A stretch of DNA of 12,647 nt from NCBI GenBank assembly GCA_015486505.1, contig WFRP01000261.1:1-12647 (forward strand). The letters run 5' to 3'. Of the stretch, positions 6,373-12,647 are shown piece by piece. The notes beneath the pieces are model-generated. The model saw nothing but the letters and a program-made list of their open reading frames with translations, ran no database searches and had not been told where the DNA came from. Both the position numbers and the translations under genes were made by a program. Position 1 is the stretch's first letter, and every line of letters starts with the position of its first letter. Source of the DNA: Pseudomonadota bacterium (lineage in GTDB: Bacteria; Desulfobacterota; Anaeroferrophillalia; Anaeroferrophillales; Tharpellaceae).

Positions 6373-9300
6373 TCAATTTCCTTTGGCCAGATAACTTAAA
6401 CTTCTTAAAACCCGGGCCTGTTCGCGGCTGAAATCCTGTAAAAGTGATTCGATTTTAGTTGTTTCTTTATTTTTTATCGCCTGCAGCAGGGCCCGGGCGA
6501 CCTTTTCAAAATCGTAGGCGCCGATGGTGCCGGAAACCCCGGCTATGGTATGGGCCAGATGGTGGGCGGAAACGTTGTCACCCTGTTCCAGGGCCGCGCG
6601 GATTTCGCTATCTGTATGCGCATGATTTTTTACAAATTTTGCAAACAGTTTGCGCAGCAGTGGACGATTATTGTCTAACATTTTCAGGGCTTTTATGCAA
6701 TCGAAACCATCAAGATCGGGGATGTTATCATCTTCAGGCTCAGGGTCTGAGAGGTTTTCCGCGATCACGGCTGTCGGGGCGGTCTCGGGTTTTCCCAGCC
6801 ATTGGCCCAGGGTCGCGTAAAATTCCCGGGGATTAATCGGTTTGCAGATATGATCGTTCATCCCGGCGGCAAGGCATTTTTCGAGTTCTTTAACCATCGC
6901 GTGGGCGGTGGTCGCAATAATCGGGATTGCTGAATTAGTTTTACGGATTTCCCGGGTTGCCGTAATCCCGTCCATCACCGGCATCTGGATATCCATAATT
7001 ACCGCGGCAAAACGGGTTTGGGCTACGGCGTTAACCGCTTCCCGGCCGTTAACCGCTTCCGTAACCTTAATCCCGGCTTTTTCCATAAGTTCACGGGCAA
7101 CCTGACGATTAATCTCGTTATCTTCAACCAGTAAAACCGGTTTCCCGGCAAGATGGTAATCGACTGGTTTCTGCGACTCCGTGATTGGAGCCGGTCTGCC
7201 TGCAACCTCATCTTTATGTTCCGGGCTGCGCGGTCTCCACAGGTCGGCATCCGTAAGCTTCGGTTTGAGCGGTGGGAAAGGGGCCTTCCTGAACCATAGT
7301 TTAAAACTGAATCGGCTGCCCCGGCCGAGTTCGCTCTCAACCTTGATCTCACCTTCCATCAGGTCGACCAGCTGCCGACAGATGGCCAGACCTAAGCCGG
7401 AACCGCCAAAACGTCGCGTAATCGAAGCATCGACTTGGGAGAAGGATTGGAAGAGGTGTTTTTGTTGTTCGGGGCTTAAACCGATACCGGTATCTCTGAC
7501 CGCGAAAATGAGGCAGACCTGATTTTCAGCTGCAGCCGCAATTTTGACGCTGACCACGACTTCACCGGTTTCAGTAAATTTTATGGCGTTGCCGGTAAGG
7601 TTGATGAGTATCTGTCCCAGGCGCAAAGGGTCACCGATCAGAACCTGTGGAATATCGGGAGCAATTCTGAGAATGAATTCAAGACCTTTCTTTTGCGCCT
7701 TTAAGGCCATTATACCGATCAGGTTGTTGATGACATCGTCAAGCTTGAAAGGGATTTCTTCAACTTTAAGTTTGCCCGCTTCGATCTTGGAGAAATCGAG
7801 GATATCGTTAATGACATTGAGCAGATCCCGGGCGGAATTTTCAACCTTGGTCAGATAATCTCGTTGCTTGGGCTGTAAGTCGGTTTGCAAGGCCAGGTGG
7901 GTCAAGCCGATGACGGCGTTCATCGGGGTGCGGATTTCATGGCTCATATTTGCCAGAAATTCACTTTTGAAACGATTGGCCTGCTCAGCTTCGGAACGGG
8001 CCGCGGCCAGTTGTCGGTTTAACCCGGTTAATCTGCGATTCCAGTAAAAAAAGAGGCCCAGTATCAGCAGGGCGCCGCTGATAATCAGGAGGATGTACTG
8101 GATAACGGTTTCAAGGGCGATGCCGGGTTCATATTTGATCGAGACCCATTTTTTCAGGATTCGGTTTTTCTCTTCGTTGCTGATGCTGGCCAGCCCTTTG
8201 TTTATAATTGAGACCAGTTGCGGCCAATCCTTGCGGATGCCGAAATGAAGATCAAGGGTTTCCATTTGGGCCGGGGCCGCGACTTTCAGGTTGGTCAGGT
8301 TCAGATATCTGATCCAGTGTGAAGCTGAGGCGATATTGCCGACCATCGCGTCGGCCTTGCCCGCGGAGACGGCCGTCAGCGTCTCCGCCAGAGTTGTAAA
8401 AGTAAGGGGTTTGATGCGGCTGTGATCATGGAGAAAACCCTCATGTGAACTGTTGGCCTGGACCGCGACCCGGGCCTGGTCAAGATCCTCGAGACCGGTG
8501 ATGAAAGGGTAATCCGTGCGCGTGATAATTACCCGCTGAAATTTGATGTAGGGAACGGAAAAATTGAGGTATGCAAGTCGCGCCAGAGTTTTACCGATAC
8601 AGGGTAAAACATCGATTTCTCCGGCTCGATTTTTGCGGACGACTTCATCCCAGGTCAGATGGGGCACGACCTTCATATTGAGGCCTAAACGGCGTCGCAG
8701 AATTTTTATGTAATCGGCGGCAATACCGCTATATTTACCATCCTTGTCAATGAATTCGAAAGGTACGAATTCAGGATCAACCCCGAGAGTGATAAGCGGA
8801 TGTTCCGTCAGCCATTTTTTCTCCGCCGCTGTTAGCGGCACACTCGGCTCGCAGGGTTCACTGTCCCCGGAGCCCAGCCATTGGTGGCGGATAGCGCGAT
8901 GCTCCCGGTCGGAAATCAGGGCAAAACCCTTATTCAGAATTGCGGTAAGTTCGGGCCAGTCCGGCCGGACGCCGATACAGAGTTTACTTTTCTCAAAACC
9001 ACTGTCGGAGCTGACCTGAAGATTAAAGAGACTGTTTTGCTCAATCAGCCAGAGCGCGGCCGCCTGGTTGCCGATATAGGCATCCGCCCGGTTGCGCGAG
9101 ACCGCTTCCAGAGCCTGCAGCGATGAGGTGACCGGCAGCAGGGTGATGTCGGGGTATTTTTGCTGCAATCGCTTTTGCAGTTTATAACCTTTTTCAATCG
9201 CCACCCGTTTTCCGGCAAGATCATCCACTCCGTTAATTCCGGTTAGATTTTTATTGGTTACTATGATGTATGGCGCCGAAAAGTAGGGTTTGGTATAGCG

Positions 9301-9843
9301 CCAGAATCGGGCTCGTTCCGGGGTCCAGGCCAGGTCCGCGACAATATCGATTTTACGGGATCTGGCTTTTTCAATCATTGCCGACCAGTTTGCCGCCGGT
9401 TCGGGTTTGAACCTGATGCCGCAATAAGTGCTCAAAAGACGCAGATATTCTGCCGTAATTCCACGATGAGCCCCGGTTTTGTCGATAAAATCAATCGGCG
9501 GCCAGTCCGCGTCAATGCCGACAGTTATGGTTTTATGATGTTCGAGCCACACCCTCTCAGCGGCGCTCAAGTGGATTTTTTTATGGGCGGCCTCATCTTT
9601 ACGGGAAGGCAGAGTTAGGTCCGGTGACTCTGTCGGGGGGGTGTTTTTAATAATCTTGCCGGGCGCTGTTGCCGGCGGGTTGTTTTTGTCCGGTAAAGGG
9701 GCGGCTGTGGTAGGGAGCGGGAAAGTCAGAAGCGCTATTATGAAGATTAATGTTGAAAAGAAGGCCCCGGAAGGTTTACGCCATAACAATTCTCGGGCTT
9801 GTGATAATTGCATCGCTCCGTTCCGTTCATCTGTAGTTAACAT
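6373..9843 (-). CDS. BvgS/EvgS-like hybrid sensor kinase with two solute-binding domains, receiver and Hpt
   Basis: The protein has 1156 residues. After a hydrophobic N-terminal segment (about 28-47) and a Pro-rich stretch come two periplasmic SBP_bac_3 domains, about 104-325 and 350-570. Each starts with a similar sequence: ITVGIDADWPPIDFIDKTG and ITLGVDPEFVPFEFIDKDG. A membrane helix (about 580-600) is followed by HisKA with FLANMSHEIRTPMNAVIG (His 635). HATPase_c shows ILINLTGNAIKFTETGE, RDTGIG and GSGLGLAICRQLVDLM. The receiver (about 901-1017) has LLVEDNEINRQ, acceptor Asp 951 (VIMDIQMPVMDG) and Lys 1001. The C-terminal Hpt domain has LAHTIAGVSGTIGA (His 1098). All relay residues appear intact. 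No cytoplasmic PAS domain separates membrane and kinase, unlike classical BvgS. AAGG lies 5 nt before the ATG at 9843, within the edge of a repeat-family-2 copy. Solute-binding domains suggest sensing of amino-acid-like ligands, but the ligand is unknown. Confidence 0.95.
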   Translation of the reverse strand: MLTTDERNGAMQLSQARELLWRKPSGAFFSTLIFIIALLTFPLPTTAAPLPDKNNPPATAPGKIIKNTPPTESPDLTLPSRKDEAAHKKIHLSAAERVWLEHHKTITVGIDADWPPIDFIDKTGAHRGITAEYLRLLSTYCGIRFKPEPAANWSAMIEKARSRKIDIVADLAWTPERARFWRYTKPYFSAPYIIVTNKNLTGINGVDDLAGKRVAIEKGYKLQKRLQQKYPDITLLPVTSSLQALEAVSRNRADAYIGNQAAALWLIEQNSLFNLQVSSDSGFEKSKLCIGVRPDWPELTAILNKGFALISDREHRAIRHQWLGSGDSEPCEPSVPLTAAEKKWLTEHPLITLGVDPEFVPFEFIDKDGKYSGIAADYIKILRRRLGLNMKVVPHLTWDEVVRKNRAGEIDVLPCIGKTLARLAYLNFSVPYIKFQRVIITRTDYPFITGLEDLDQARVAVQANSSHEGFLHDHSRIKPLTFTTLAETLTAVSAGKADAMVGNIASASHWIRYLNLTNLKVAAPAQMETLDLHFGIRKDWPQLVSIINKGLASISNEEKNRILKKWVSIKYEPGIALETVIQYILLIISGALLILGLFFYWNRRLTGLNRQLAAARSEAEQANRFKSEFLANMSHEIRTPMNAVIGLTHLALQTDLQPKQRDYLTKVENSARDLLNVINDILDFSKIEAGKLKVEEIPFKLDDVINNLIGIMALKAQKKGLEFILRIAPDIPQVLIGDPLRLGQILINLTGNAIKFTETGEVVVSVKIAAAAENQVCLIFAVRDTGIGLSPEQQKHLFQSFSQVDASITRRFGGSGLGLAICRQLVDLMEGEIKVESELGRGSRFSFKLWFRKAPFPPLKPKLTDADLWRPRSPEHKDEVAGRPAPITESQKPVDYHLAGKPVLLVEDNEINRQVARELMEKAGIKVTEAVNGREAVNAVAQTRFAAVIMDIQMPVMDGITATREIRKTNSAIPIIATTAHAMVKELEKCLAAGMNDHICKPINPREFYATLGQWLGKPETAPTAVIAENLSDPEPEDDNIPDLDGFDCIKALKMLDNNRPLLRKLFAKFVKNHAHTDSEIRAALEQGDNVSAHHLAHTIAGVSGTIGAYDFEKVARALLQAIKNKETTKIESLLQDFSREQARVLRSLSYLAKGN

Positions 9844-9859
9844 TAGTACCTTACAGGTT

Positions 9860-9885
9860 ATTTTCTTGTTTTAAAACAAGAAAAT
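9860..9885. repeat. Perfect 26-bp A/T-rich palindrome
   Basis: The left arm is ATTTTCTTGTTTT (9860-9872) and the right arm is its exact reverse complement (9873-9885), with no loop. It lies 16 bp upstream of the hybrid-kinase start codon, so it could be an operator for a dimeric regulator or form a hairpin in the mRNA leader. The corresponding site before leuB is only an imperfect inverted repeat. Confidence 0.8.
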
Positions 9886-9907
9886 GTTCTGATAAGAGCA
9901 CTTATTT

Positions 9908-9957
9908 GCGGGCCGACGGATTGCCCCTGGGGTGCGACCAGCGGATTGCCCCTGGGT
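9908..9957. repeat. Two tandem copies of a ~25-bp unit inside repeat copy B
   Basis: CGGATTGCCCCTGGG occurs at 9917-9931 and again at 9942-9956, a period of 25 bp, within units 9908-9933 and 9934-9957. The other family-2 copy has a single, diverged unit at 5136-5160. This points to a duplication within this copy. Confidence 0.75.
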
Positions 9958-9983
9958 ACGGGCCGGTAACTTTCTTTATGGGT

Positions 9984-10002
9984 TGCAGGATCTGTTCCCG
10001 CA
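9984..10002. repeat. Hairpin module, one mispair, abutting the reductase stop codon
   Basis: TGCAGGA-TCTGT-TCCCGCA pairs with one A/C mismatch. It begins directly after the stop codon of the aldo/keto reductase on the minus strand and matches the hairpins at 5186-5204 and 12627-12645. Confidence 0.6.
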
Positions 10003-10965
10003 TCAGGTCATACGGATGGCAAATTGCGGGCAGAAGCCGACGCAGTAGCCGCAGCGCAGACAGAGATCGGGGTTGATTTCAGGTTTTAAATCCGGGGCCG
10101 GTTTACTGATGGCCAGGTTGGGGCAGGTTTTTATACACTCTCCGCAATCTTTACAGAGGAAATCGATCACCTGAAAACATTTGCTTGCGGCTGCGGGGGG
10201 CGGCAGTTTGGCGGCGGCCTCCGGGTCGGCGTTGAAATAGTTAAGATTGTACTCAACTTCTTTCAGACTGACCATACCCAGCGCAATCGGCAGGGGGAAG
10301 AGTTCGCGCACAAAACTTAAAGCACAGTGATAGTCATTGACCAGACAGCCGCCGCCTAAAGCCTTCATCAGATAGATGCCCTGCTTATGTTCCCGGCAGC
10401 GGTTGATTGCGGCAATCATCCTGGCGGTGTCGCCGTGGAGGATGCCGGTGCCGTTTTTATTGATAATCGGAAAAACAATATCTACATCATCCCGTGCCGC
10501 GGCCAGATTAACCGCCGGGACCGAATGAGTGCTGATGCCGACCGCCTTGATGATACCTTGTTTTTTGCAATCGAGCAGTGCCTGCCAGGCCCCGGCCCGG
10601 GTTTTAAAAACATCTTCGCCCGCGGGCACCCGGGCCGCGTGCAGATGAAAGATGTCGATATAGTCAAGTTCCATTTCCCGTAAGGCTCCATCGATTGCAG
10701 CCTGCATCCCCTGAGCATCCGGAGCCATTGATTTGCTGGCGATCACCGGTCGGATTCGGGTTTGCTTCAGGGCCTGCCGAATCGGTTCGTAGGTCTGATA
10801 AAGCTGGGCCGTGTCGATAAAAGTAACTCCGCCTTCTAAGGCTTTAAGGATGATTTCAGCCCCGGTTTCCGGGTCGATTTTTTTCTGCAGAGGCCCCAGC
10901 GGCAGGGCCCCGAAACAGAGTTCACTGACCGGAATTCCGGTTTTTCCCAAATTGTAAATTTTCAT
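10003..10965 (-). CDS. Aldo/keto reductase with C-terminal two-cluster ferredoxin domain
   Basis: The protein has 320 residues. The first 230 or so form an aldo/keto reductase barrel starting MKIYNLGKTGIPVSELCFGA. Likely catalytic residues are Asp 51 and Tyr 56 (FIDTAQLYQTYE), Lys 78 (IASKSM) and His 109 (IDIFHLHAA). The tail carries two CxxCxxCxxxCP motifs, Cys 271-274-277-281 and Cys 302-305-308-312, each able to hold a [4Fe-4S] cluster. Such fusions are common in anaerobes and suggest electron exchange with ferredoxin-like partners rather than simple NAD(P)H chemistry. The substrate is unknown. There is no signal peptide, so it is cytoplasmic. It starts 24 bp after the transglycosylase gene and is probably co-transcribed with it, although no functional link is obvious. 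A weak AGAGAG lies 9 nt before the ATG. The stop codon is contiguous with a repeat-family-2 copy. Confidence 0.93.
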   Translation of the reverse strand: MKIYNLGKTGIPVSELCFGALPLGPLQKKIDPETGAEIILKALEGGVTFIDTAQLYQTYEPIRQALKQTRIRPVIASKSMAPDAQGMQAAIDGALREMELDYIDIFHLHAARVPAGEDVFKTRAGAWQALLDCKKQGIIKAVGISTHSVPAVNLAAARDDVDIVFPIINKNGTGILHGDTARMIAAINRCREHKQGIYLMKALGGGCLVNDYHCALSFVRELFPLPIALGMVSLKEVEYNLNYFNADPEAAAKLPPPAAASKCFQVIDFLCKDCGECIKTCPNLAISKPAPDLKPEINPDLCLRCGYCVGFCPQFAIRMT

Positions 10966-10989
10966 CAGCGCAATCTCTCTTGTCGTAAC

Positions 10990-12459
10990 CTAAGGTTTGC
11001 TGTTTTTGATTTTGGCTTTTGCGGCCAGAAGCTCGTAAGTGAGTCGGTAGGCGATATAGTATTTGTAGATGTTACTGACATACTGGACGGTTTCGCGACC
11101 GATGCGTTTGGCGGCGGCGACTTCAACGTTGCCAAACCAGACATTTTGGTTGAGCCCCATTTTTTCCGCGAGTTGGCGCATTTTGGCAATCTTGCGCGGC
11201 CCGGCGTTGTATGAAGCGAAGCTGAACAGCATCTTGTTGAGATCATCCATATTTTGTTTGTCGGCGTAGTAGTTATCGTAAATAAAGCGCAGGTATTTCG
11301 TGCCGGCGGCGATATTGTTGCCGATTTTATCAATATCGGGAATCCCGACATGCTTGTCGGCGGCGGTACTTTTCAAGATCTGCATAATGCCGATAGCTCC
11401 GGCCGGGCTGCGTTTTTTCTGGTCGAGCTGGGACTCCTGAAACGCCAGCGCCATCAGCATCAGGTAATCGAAATGAAAGCGCTTGCCGTTTTCCCGGAAG
11501 AGCTTGACGGTCTGTTTAAATCTTTCCCGCTCTTTTTTCCGATTAGGATTTTTAACCCATTTATTATTTTTCAGGTAGCGTTTGATAATGACGTTGCCGT
11601 GCAGGGTTCCTTTCCGATTTTTGTGGATAAACTGATTAACCATCTCCTTTAACCTGGGGCTGTTTTTGCGGAAGGCCCAGGCAATCTGCCCGCCCGCATG
11701 GATTACCAGATCATCCCTGACGGTTAAATTTTTCAGGACTCCGGCCCAGAATTTGGCCTTGTGCAGGTCGACCACCGCCCAGGGAAGAATGTTTGAGTTA
11801 ACCATTTCGAGCAGGTCGGCATCTTCAAGATACCTTGCCGCCGGTTGCAGATTGATTTTTTTGCGGCCCGTTCGGGCAAACTTTTGATTAAGTTCCTGCA
11901 GATGCTCATAGTAACTGCTCGATTTGCGAACGGTTATAGTCCGACCGGCAAGATCTTCGATCCGCTGGAGTTTGTCGGCGCCGGGGCCGGTGACCAGGAC
12001 TTCCTTGACATCCTTGATCCAGGGAGCAGAAAAATCGACTCTTTGAAGGCGTTGCGGGGTTATCGTCAGGTTGGCGGCGGCAATATCGCCGCGTCCTGCA
12101 ACCAGGTCGGTAAAGATTTTATCCCGGGTTGTCGGAACAAAAACCACCCGGATTTTGATGGTGCCTTTCTTGAGTTTTTTATTGACAAATTTTTCAAAAA
12201 GTTTGAGCTCTTCATAGGCGGCTCCACGCGTCTGGCCTTTGTCAATAAAGTAGAACATATCATTATAGACCACCAGCGCCCTGATGGTATGGCGTCGACT
12301 CATCTTGTCGAAATCGCCGGTGAATTTCTGATTGTAGAGCAGTTCATCATGTTTGGTTTCAGGGACGGCAGCGGCAAAGCTTGAGGCTGCGGTTATAAAC
12401 ACCGCCAAAACTATACTCAGGAAAAGCCGCAGATGGACAGCTCTGGTTTGAGTCAGCAT
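10990..12459 (-). CDS. mltF: MltF-like lytic murein transglycosylase (solute-binding domain plus SLT domain)
   Basis: The protein has 489 residues, close to E. coli MltF (just over 500). A signal peptide (hydrophobic 11-30, likely cleavage after SSFA) sends it to the periplasm; there is no lipobox Cys. An SBP_bac_3-like domain spans about 57-300 (IRALVVYNDMFYFIDKGQ, DIAAANLTITPQRLQRVDFS, VRKSSSYYEHLQEL). The C-terminal SLT domain (about 328-475) has catalytic Glu 342 in MALAFQESQLD, then SPAGAIGIMQI, FASYNAGPRKIAKM and ETVQYVSNIYKYYIAY. These are the family-1 lytic transglycosylase motifs. The enzyme cleaves the MurNAc-GlcNAc bond of peptidoglycan and leaves a 1,6-anhydro end. In MltF the solute-binding-like domain is thought to modulate activity on muropeptide binding. 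GGAG lies 10 nt before the ATG at 12459. The aldo/keto reductase follows after 24 bp. A repeat-family-1 copy ends 37 bp upstream of the start. Confidence 0.92.
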   Translation of the reverse strand: MLTQTRAVHLRLFLSIVLAVFITAASSFAAAVPETKHDELLYNQKFTGDFDKMSRRHTIRALVVYNDMFYFIDKGQTRGAAYEELKLFEKFVNKKLKKGTIKIRVVFVPTTRDKIFTDLVAGRGDIAAANLTITPQRLQRVDFSAPWIKDVKEVLVTGPGADKLQRIEDLAGRTITVRKSSSYYEHLQELNQKFARTGRKKINLQPAARYLEDADLLEMVNSNILPWAVVDLHKAKFWAGVLKNLTVRDDLVIHAGGQIAWAFRKNSPRLKEMVNQFIHKNRKGTLHGNVIIKRYLKNNKWVKNPNRKKERERFKQTVKLFRENGKRFHFDYLMLMALAFQESQLDQKKRSPAGAIGIMQILKSTAADKHVGIPDIDKIGNNIAAGTKYLRFIYDNYYADKQNMDDLNKMLFSFASYNAGPRKIAKMRQLAEKMGLNQNVWFGNVEVAAAKRIGRETVQYVSNIYKYYIAYRLTYELLAAKAKIKNSKP

Positions 12460-12496
12460 AATAAAAAATCTCCGGGGACGATTTGTTGATAGTTGA

Positions 12497-12647
12497 GTAA
12501 CTATTCAGCCGAATCCGGGGTCGGGCGCGGTTTTTCTCCGCCAGGCGTTAAGATTTCTGTTTTTCCTTTAAGCTCGCTGCGCCCGCCTTGCAAAACTCGC
12601 TTACGCTCAAACAGTTGCAATGCTAATGCGGGAACAGCTCCCGCAAC
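12497..12647. repeat. Repeat family 1, copy 2, running off the window, joined to the shared hairpin
   Basis: It starts with the same GTAACTATTCAGCC terminus (12497-12510) and follows copy 1 (1240-1369) almost base for base to 12628. It then enters TGCGGGA-ACAGC-TCCCGCA (12627-12645), a perfect 7-bp hairpin that copy 1 lacks; copy 1 reads ATGCTAATGGGCTCCCGC there. The right end and any second terminal repeat lie outside the window. Like copy 1, its outer end points toward a minus-strand start codon, 37 bp away (mltF). Confidence 0.78.
12627..12645. repeat. Hairpin module shared by both repeat families
   Basis: Perfect 7-bp stem, loop ACAGC. The context GCTAATGCGGGAACA...TCCCGCAAC is the same as the minus strand of 5182-5209, so this hairpin ties family 1 to family 2. 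Confidence 0.7.

Larger units (their letters stand above)
9849..10002 (-). repeat. Repeat family 2, copy B, upstream of the hybrid kinase
   Basis: This copy of the repeat at 5074-5205 fills essentially the whole gap between the aldo/keto reductase stop (10003) and the hybrid-kinase start (9843). It is longer than copy A because a 25-bp unit is duplicated (9908-9957). It also carries a perfect 26-bp palindrome at 9860-9885. Its edge contributes the AAGG that serves as ribosome binding site for the kinase, and its distal hairpin abuts the reductase stop codon. No coding capacity is seen. Confidence 0.8.

Noticed and set aside
9908..9957. CRISPR-like tandem repeats
   Set aside because: There are only two units in direct tandem with no spacer-like variable segments and no cas genes. 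They are an internal duplication of a dispersed repeat.
11845..12384. 179-codon plus-strand open frame opposite the transglycosylase
   Set aside because: The minus strand encodes a continuous solute-binding plus SLT protein with signal peptide and catalytic motifs, so the plus frame is an antisense shadow.

Overview
The window looks like a stretch of a Gram-negative chromosome, most plausibly from the Desulfobacterota (deltaproteobacterial) range. The pointers are a periplasmic MltF-type lytic transglycosylase, large Cache- and SBP-type membrane sensor kinases, and an aldo/keto reductase with a two-cluster ferredoxin tail, a form common in anaerobes. The lineage is inference from gene content only; no rRNA or other phylogenetic marker is present.

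Layout. The left edge (3-659, + strand) is the 3' end of an M16/PreP-type zinc peptidase. Everything else is on the minus strand and reads right to left as four apparent transcription units: (i) mltF-like transglycosylase then aldo/keto reductase (12459-10003); (ii) a 1156-aa BvgS-like hybrid sensor kinase then a receiver-plus-kinase protein (9843-5240), with only 2 bp between them; (iii) leuB then a Cache-PAS sensor kinase (5034-1485); (iv) a RelE/ParE-type toxin-antitoxin pair (1200-708), convergent with the peptidase.

The most unusual content is between genes. Each of the four intergenic gaps longer than 100 bp holds a copy of one of two repeat families. Family 1 lies upstream of the antitoxin (1240-1478, a 239-bp element with 14-bp perfect terminal inverted repeats) and upstream of mltF (12497 to the window end). 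Both copies have the same orientation, and their ends lie 39 and 37 bp from the following start codon. Family 2 lies upstream of leuB (5074-5205) and upstream of the hybrid kinase (9849-10002), again in one orientation. The families share a hairpin module (arms TGCGGGA/TCCCGCA) seen at 5186, 9984 and 12627. No transposase is present, so these look like non-autonomous, MITE-like or regulatory repeat cassettes placed in front of unrelated operons.

How the genes may work together. The hybrid kinase carries two periplasmic solute-binding domains, a kinase core, a receiver and an Hpt domain. Its partner starts with a receiver and ends in a kinase core. Together they could form a multistep phosphorelay, but neither protein has a DNA-binding domain, so the final output must lie elsewhere. 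The Cache-PAS kinase likewise has no response regulator beside it. No tRNA, rRNA, CRISPR array or riboswitch was recognised.
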